Below, one piece after another: positions 14,706-15,269 of a stretch of DNA of 15,269 nt. Both the position numbers and the translations under genes were made by a program. Positions within the stretch are counted from its first letter, which is position 1. Every line of letters begins with the position of its first letter. Origin of the DNA: Clostridia bacterium (GTDB taxonomy: Bacteria > Bacillota > Clostridia > Oscillospirales > CAG-272); assembly GCA_900767415.1 (NCBI GenBank), contig CAAFYZ010000007.1, positions 1-15,269 on the forward strand. The letters run 5' to 3'. Below the pieces are notes generated by a model. The model ran no database searches and was not told the DNA's origin. It was given only the letters and a program-made list of their open reading frames with translations.

Positions 14706-14841
14706 CTCGGCATAAAAGGAATTTTTTTGACGAAACGCGGTTCGACGGCGAATATATTCTTTCAGCCGCTCCGACCGCATCCGTTAAAGATATTACGGGT
14801 AAAAAGTAAATATAAAATAAATATAAATACGAGGGAATTTT

Positions 14842-15269
14842 ATGATTAAAGAATATCGTTTCAAAAACCTGGATTACATCATTTCATACCCCGACGGTTA
14901 TGTTGAGGGCAAACGCTATCCTATTATTTTTCACACCCCCGGCGCAGGTGCGCGAGGCAGAGATTTAACGCTTATCGAATCGGGAATAGGGCTTTTGGAC
15001 AGGCAAAACGAGGGCAACGAATACGTAAGCAAGTGCCTTATAGTAATTCCGCAATGCTATGCGCAGAATTGGTTCGATATATACGACGAGCTTCGCGATT
15101 TATGCGATTATATTTATAACGCCCCCTTCACCGACAAGCATAGGTTTTACGGCTCGGGCATAAGTATGGGCGGTTACGCGATTTACCAGTTGTTTATGAC
15201 TTTTGCCGACAGGTTTGCGGCGGGCATCGTTTGTTGCGGCGGCGGAATGTACTGGAACGCCGAGCATAT
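14842..15269 (+). CDS. Alpha/beta hydrolase, esterase-like (3' end cut by window edge)
   Basis: 142 complete codons from ATG 14842, with GAGGGA about 5 bases upstream, open to the window end. The order of features fits an alpha/beta hydrolase of the esterase/feruloyl-esterase type: an early strand YPIIFHTPGAGARG carrying a likely oxyanion-hole turn, then KCLIVIPQCY, and the nucleophile elbow GSGISMGGY with Ser108 in G-x-S-x-G. The catalytic Asp and His would lie beyond the edge. No signal peptide is visible. Substrate unknown; such domains act on acyl or carbohydrate esters. Codon use differs from the other genes: TTA appears twice and TCA once in this short piece, whereas the 749-codon secreted-protein gene has none. 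Confidence 0.8.
   Translation, partial: MIKEYRFKNLDYIISYPDGYVEGKRYPIIFHTPGAGARGRDLTLIESGIGLLDRQNEGNEYVSKCLIVIPQCYAQNWFDIYDELRDLCDYIYNAPFTDKHRFYGSGISMGGYAIYQLFMTFADRFAAGIVCCGGGMYWNAEH

Larger units (their letters stand above)
14403..14841. other. 439-base AT-rich intergenic region
   Basis: It lies between the divergent rlmA and hydrolase genes. It holds the rlmA promoter (14434-14462), nested pairings CTGCGTA/TACGCAG (14490-14496 with 14536-14542) around GATGAA/TTCATC (14503-14508 with 14517-14522), a TTGACA box with a 16-bp palindrome (14572-14591), and a second plus-strand promoter (14677-14705). AAATATA repeats occur just before the hydrolase (14807-14828). No coding frame with a ribosome site was seen. 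From about 14463 the base composition is clearly more AT-rich than the rest of the window. Confidence 0.65.

Noticed and set aside
14403..14841. tRNA or known riboswitch in the right-hand intergenic region
   Set aside because: GGTTCGA near 14740 resembles a T-arm but no acceptor stem, anticodon arm or CCA-side pairing fits. No riboswitch consensus was recognised.
1..15269. CRISPR array, insertion sequence or attachment site
   Set aside because: No regularly spaced repeats, transposase-like frames or terminal inverted repeats were seen.

Overview
The window looks like a chromosomal segment of a moderately GC-rich, low-abundance-TTA member of the Firmicutes, most likely an uncultured gut-type clostridium. 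The support is an HPr kinase/phosphorylase of the Gram-positive type, a Firmicutes SLOG (DUF1273/YpsA-like) protein, a SpoVB/MurJ-type flippase, strong AAGGAGG ribosome sites and textbook TTGACA-17-TATAAT promoters. Species assignment is inference. No rRNA, tRNA, CRISPR array or insertion sequence was seen.

Layout, left to right. (1) Minus strand: a 3'-truncated, cytoplasmic GH20 hexosaminidase-like gene, then a 749-residue secreted protein (jelly-roll-like N-terminus plus a long helical tail) with its own strong promoter and terminator. (2) A 355-base divergent intergenic region with two back-to-back promoters, one for the secreted protein and one for a 1252-residue DUF4011 / SF1 helicase / Vsr-like nuclease protein on the plus strand. 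The helicase promoter carries a perfect 9-bp inverted repeat around its -35 box. (3) A bidirectional terminator shared with a convergent minus-strand SLOG-fold gene, whose transcript should begin with a strong hairpin. (4) Minus strand: a 14-helix-type lipid/polysaccharide flippase starting at TTG, and an FAD-dependent oxidoreductase. (5) A divergent AraC regulator with a cysteine-rich PocR sensor domain, ending in a 21-bp terminator shared with the next, convergent unit. (6) A minus-strand two-gene unit rlmA-like then hprK, from one consensus promoter. (7) An AT-rich 439-base intergenic region, followed by the start of an alpha/beta hydrolase that runs off the right edge.

Functional reading. 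Three themes can be supported: carbohydrate handling and its control (GH20, HprK, PocR/AraC with FAD oxidoreductase), envelope functions (secreted protein, flippase) and likely nucleic-acid defence (helicase-nuclease, possibly with the SLOG neighbour). The best candidate for a little-described system is the helicase-nuclease with its unusual promoter, in which the usual aspartate of the nuclease motif is a serine, facing the SLOG gene across a shared terminator. The right-hand 0.8 kb differs in base composition and codon use from the rest, so it is either recently acquired DNA or an assembly junction.
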